From: DATFTF01 sp963825175
GTDB taxonomy: Bacteria > Acidobacteriota > Thermoanaerobaculia > UBA5066 > Gp7-AA6
Length of the DNA: 64,000 nt
Reading direction: 5' to 3'
Assembly (NCBI GenBank): GCA_963825175.1
Contig: CAWGSA010000002.1
Span: 248,001-312,000 of the forward strand
This document shows positions 63,233 through 64,000 of this stretch, piece by piece. Both the position numbers and the translations under genes were made by a program. Under the pieces are notes generated by a model. It was not told the origin of the DNA, searched no databases, and was given only the letters and a program-made list of their open reading frames with translations. Position 1 is the first letter of the stretch; every line of letters begins with the position of its first letter.

Positions 63233-64000
63233 CGATCCCAGCGGCCACCGGGATCGCGCCTGTGCCGCGGCAGGGTCGCTCGCTCCGTCGCGCCGGTATC
63301 GCAGCCAGCCCGCCCACGCGATCATGGCGGCATTGTCGGTCGTGAGGGCGCGGTCCGGCATCAGGGTCAGGACCCCGTGCTCCTCGCCCCACTGGGCCAC
63401 GGCCCGGCGCAGCTGCGAGTTGGCGGCGACTCCTCCGGACAGGGCCAGGCGGCGGATCCCTTCGCTGCGGTGCACCGCGTCGACGCGCTCGAGCAGGGCG
63501 GTCACGACGGCGTTCTGGAAGGAGGCGAAGAGGTCGGCCAGCTCGCCGCCGACCGCGTTCGGGTCGATCGGCGACCCGTCGACGCCGCGTTTCTCGAACT
63601 CCCTCAGCATGGCCGTCTTCAACCCGGAGAAGGAGAAGTCGAGCGAGCCGTCGCCCGGCCGCCCCACCGGCAGCCGGTATCGGGATCCGTCGCCGCGAGC
63701 GGCGATGGCGTCGACGACCGGCCCTCCCGGGTAGGGAAGTCCCGCGCGGCGGGCGACCTTGTCGAAGGCCTCGCCGGGCGCGTCGTCGCGGGTTCGGGCC
63801 AGAGGGACGACGCGGCGCTCCTCCACGCGCACGAGCTCGGCATGGCCGCCGGAGACCACCAGCCCATGAAAGGGGTACTCCACCGGGAGGGCCGGTGCTC
63901 CCCCGGCGCGCAGGTGCGCCGAGAAGAGATGCCCCTCCAGATGGTTGACCGCGACGAAGGGGAGCGTGAGCGCGTGCGCGATGGCCTTGGCCGCCGAGAG
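63230..64000 (-). CDS. tsaD: tRNA N6-adenosine threonylcarbamoyltransferase, 5' end cut by window edge
   Basis: TsaD transfers threonylcarbamoyl to A37 of ANN-decoding tRNAs. Visible are VAVNHLEGHLFSAHL (metal-binding histidines), GLVVSGGHAELV, DDAPGEAFDKVARRAGLPYP, DFSFSGLKTAML, LALSGGVAANSQLR and LTTDNAAMIAW. The frame stays open to the window end, so the N-terminal 80-100 residues are outside. The remaining length of 256 residues is normal. No frameshift. Confidence 0.92.
   Translation of the reverse strand, partial: LSAAKAIAHALTLPFVAVNHLEGHLFSAHLRAGGAPALPVEYPFHGLVVSGGHAELVRVEERRVVPLARTRDDAPGEAFDKVARRAGLPYPGGPVVDAIAARGDGSRYRLPVGRPGDGSLDFSFSGLKTAMLREFEKRGVDGSPIDPNAVGGELADLFASFQNAVVTALLERVDAVHRSEGIRRLALSGGVAANSQLRRAVAQWGEEHGVLTLMPDRALTTDNAAMIAWAGWLRYRRDGASDPAAAQARSRWPLGS

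Overview
This is a GC-rich chromosomal window of a Gram-negative-type bacterium, shown by several lipoproteins, a BamE-like protein, PilZ and SpoIIE-type signalling proteins and the lepA-lepB-DUF4845 order. The gene mix and the many repeat-filled spacers would fit an Acidobacteriota-like lineage. That placement is inference; no rRNA or other firm marker is present. No prophage, integrase, transposase or CRISPR array is visible.

Layout. 0-20 kb: a cut PilZ gene, a PEP-mutase-like lyase and a branched-chain aminotransferase divergent from a MocR regulator, a large zinc metalloprotease, a SpoIIE-type phosphatase, a PLP decarboxylase, a tRNA-Asn pair (one copy interrupted), a PlsC/ion-channel operon, an SDR and a phospholipase-D lipoprotein. 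18-37 kb: a nucleobase catabolic supercluster. It has an NCS1 permease, allantoinase, allantoicase, OHCU decarboxylase, HIU hydrolase, uricase, a DUF6986 aldolase and three xanthine dehydrogenase subunits. It continues with a class III aminotransferase, dihydropyrimidinase, beta-ureidopropionase, methylmalonate-semialdehyde dehydrogenase, a PreA-type dihydropyrimidine dehydrogenase and a yeast-type cytosine deaminase. Together these would take xanthine to ureidoglycolate plus urea, and cytosine through uracil and beta-alanine to acetyl-CoA. 37-50 kb: an orphan histidine kinase, a putative metallopeptidase, a 214-bp tandem array that abuts a truncated isocitrate dehydrogenase, a pair of unknown paralogues, glucokinase, two divergent phospholipase-D genes (one decayed), an exonuclease and a WYL regulator. 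50-64 kb: a TPR lipoprotein-like protein, fused homocysteine methyltransferase/MTHFR, purD, DoxX, two thioredoxin-fold proteins, a MerR regulator, the lepA-lepB-lepB-DUF4845 operon and a cut tsaD.

Two things stand out. First, at least a dozen spacers hold short tandem repeats with a 7-nt period, in five sequence families, often arranged as inverted arms. Two small four-helix-bundle genes are each enclosed by such inverted arms, in units of about 460-480 bp, which suggests a non-transposase mobile cassette. Second, nearly every gene from 20.2 to 36.3 kb is broken by single-base indels although its motifs survive across frames. The genes on either side are almost all intact. This looks more like locally uncorrected long-read sequence than decay, but only reads can decide. 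Coordinates of the frameshifted genes below span the whole reconstructed gene.
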